A stretch of DNA of 64,000 nt from Halobacillus campisalis (GTDB lineage Bacteria; Bacillota; Bacilli; Bacillales; Halobacillaceae): contig NZ_JAPVRC010000002.1 of the NCBI RefSeq assembly GCF_030345335.1, forward strand, positions 310,001 to 374,000, read 5' to 3'. The position numbers and the translations under genes were made by a program. The notes beneath the pieces were generated by a model. It was not told where the DNA came from and did no database searches. It saw nothing but the letters and a program-made list of their open reading frames with translations. This document shows positions 62,970-64,000 of this stretch, piece after piece. Each line of letters begins with the position of its first letter. Within the stretch, counting starts at the first letter, position 1.

Positions 62970-63692
62970 ATGAAGGGTTCTCTTTTATATGAAGGTAAAG
63001 CGAAGAAAGTGTATCACGTTGATAACGAGCCGGAACAGCTGGTTTTGTCTTATAAAAATGATGCTACTGCATTCAATGGTAAGAAAAAAGATCAATTTGA
63101 AGGCAAAGGACGCCTGAACAATTTGATCACCTCAAGAATTTTTGAATATCTGCAGCAGCAGAATCTTTCGTCACACTTTATAAAAGCGTTGAATGACACG
63201 GAGCAGCTTGTCGCAAAGACGACGATCATTCCCCTGGAAGTCGTTGTCCGCAACGTTGCAGCTGGAAGTATTACGAGAAGGCTGGGTATTGAGGAAAAGC
63301 TGGAATTCTCTCCACCGCTCGTCGAACTTTTTTATAAAAAAGATGAATTAGATGACCCGATCTTAAATGACCAGCATGCGCTGCACCTTACGGATGTAAC
63401 AGAAAATGAGCTTAAATCTATTAAGGATAAGGCATTAGAAGTGAACGGACATTTACAGACATTGTTCAAGCAGTCCGGCCTGCAGCTTGTTGATTTCAAA
63501 TTGGAATTCGGCCGGTTAGCCGATGGAACCATCGTACTCGCTGACGAAATCTCACCGGATACATGCCGTTTATGGGATGAAAATACAGGAGAGAAGATGG
63601 ATAAAGACGTATTCCGTGAAGGGTTAGGCGATTTAATCTCAGTATACGAAAACATTTTAAAACGACTGGAGGAGAACACATGCGCAAAGTAA
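62970..63692 (+). CDS. purC: SAICAR synthetase
   Basis: This 240-residue enzyme joins CAIR and aspartate with ATP. LLYEGKAKKVYHV, LSYKNDATAFNGKKKDQFEGKG, VVRNVAAGSITRRLG and DEISPDTCRLWD are standard PurC motifs. ATG 62970 follows GCGAGGTG; a longer frame would overlap purB. It overlaps purS by 13 bases. Confidence 0.97.
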   Translation: MKGSLLYEGKAKKVYHVDNEPEQLVLSYKNDATAFNGKKKDQFEGKGRLNNLITSRIFEYLQQQNLSSHFIKALNDTEQLVAKTTIIPLEVVVRNVAAGSITRRLGIEEKLEFSPPLVELFYKKDELDDPILNDQHALHLTDVTENELKSIKDKALEVNGHLQTLFKQSGLQLVDFKLEFGRLADGTIVLADEISPDTCRLWDENTGEKMDKDVFREGLGDLISVYENILKRLEENTCAK

Positions 63693-63925
63693 AGATTTAC
63701 ATCACTCTCAAAGAAGGCGTACTCGATCCACAAGGGAAGGCTGTACAGAACTCGTTACATTCACTCGAATATAACAACGTAGCAGACGTGCGTATTGGAA
63801 AGTATATGGAAGTTATGCTTGAGGATTCAGACAATATCGAACAGCAAGTTGACAAAATGTGTGATCAGTTATTAGCTAACCCAGTAATTGAAGATTATTC
63901 GTATACGATCGAGGAGGCCGTTTAA
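63680..63925 (+). CDS. purS: FGAM synthase small subunit PurS
   Basis: This 81-residue protein is the PurS subunit that bridges PurL and PurQ in formylglycinamidine ribonucleotide synthase. KVKIYITLKEGVLDPQGKAVQNSLHSLEY and the final PVIEDYSYTIEE are typical. GGAGGAG within the purC end serves as the ribosome binding site. Confidence 0.95.
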   Translation: MRKVKIYITLKEGVLDPQGKAVQNSLHSLEYNNVADVRIGKYMEVMLEDSDNIEQQVDKMCDQLLANPVIEDYSYTIEEAV

Positions 63926-64000
63926 GTGAAATTCGCTGTTGTAGTTTTTCCAGGGTCCAATTGTGACCGAGATATGTTTTATGCAATCACTGAAGGTCTA
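63926..64000 (+). CDS. purQ: FGAM synthase glutaminase PurQ, N-terminal part
   Basis: The GTG at 63926, just after the purS stop and preceded by GAGGAGG, opens KFAVVVFPGSNCDRDMFYAI, the typical start of PurQ, the glutamine amidotransferase subunit. The frame runs off the right edge after 25 codons. Confidence 0.92.
   Translation, partial: MKFAVVVFPGSNCDRDMFYAITEGL

Noticed and set aside
1-64000. CRISPR arrays, tRNA or rRNA genes, transposase genes
   Set aside because: No regularly spaced short repeats, cloverleaf sequences, rRNA blocks or transposase motifs were seen; the repeats present are dispersed hairpins.

Overview
The window is chromosomal DNA from a low-to-moderate G+C, endospore-forming member of the Bacillaceae. 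The syntenic block yeaC-yeaD-yebA-guaA-pbuG-yebE-yebG-purEKBCSQ matches Bacillus subtilis, and there is a tricistronic ger receptor locus, a HutP antiterminator and several classic Firmicutes riboswitches. Strongly acidic exported proteins (the Cu/Zn SOD, the CAP-domain protein, the linker of the transglutaminase protein) suggest a halotolerant genus such as Halobacillus; that assignment is inference. No rRNA, tRNA, CRISPR array or intact insertion sequence was seen.

Layout. 1-2.9 kb: the end of one cytosine-deaminase-like amidohydrolase, a second one that lacks a usual metal-ligand histidine, and an amidase. 3.1-13.1 kb: a ureide island that takes urate to oxalurate and glycine: allB-pucG on the minus strand, allC on the minus strand divergent from the regulator pucR, then uraD-uricase-hiuH on the plus strand. 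No xanthine dehydrogenase is present here. 13.4-15.6 kb: an exported LysM polysaccharide deacetylase and a methyltransferase. 15.8-22.0 kb: histidine utilisation in the unusual order hutU-hutI-hutG then hutP-hutH, with a HutP attenuator between hutP and hutH and a CcpA-type site before hutP. 22.7-28.0 kb: a parvovirus-type phospholipase A2-like protein, a TspO-like membrane protein, and sulfite reductase cysJI behind a SAM riboswitch.

28.0-32.0 kb: a spore germinant receptor operon (A, C, a 56-residue membrane protein, B). 32.1-44.3 kb: a mixed region with many decayed surface-polysaccharide genes, interrupted by intact genes (SGNH hydrolase, endonuclease I, YfkAB radical-SAM protein, ring-cleaving dioxygenase, peptidoglycan amidase, and a Ca2+/Na+-type exchanger behind a yybP-ykoY manganese riboswitch). 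44.8-50 kb: sodC, an SDR plus acyl-CoA ligase pair, and a CAP protein. 50.4-64 kb: MoxR/DUF58/transglutaminase operon, guaA, pbuG, and the start of the pur operon. guaA, pbuG and purE each have a guanine-class riboswitch, and pbuG and purE also have paired PurR boxes.

The most striking non-genic signal is a family of large imperfect hairpins (about 113-124 nt), each inside a longer element with degenerate TTGTTGAT..TTCATAA-like ends. There are seven full hairpins and one half copy. The outer stems fall into three sequence classes while pairing is kept and the inner core is shared. Two composite copies lie in opposite orientation on either side of allC-pucR, one is nested in another, and one loose element end forms the apparent 5' end of a methyltransferase gene.
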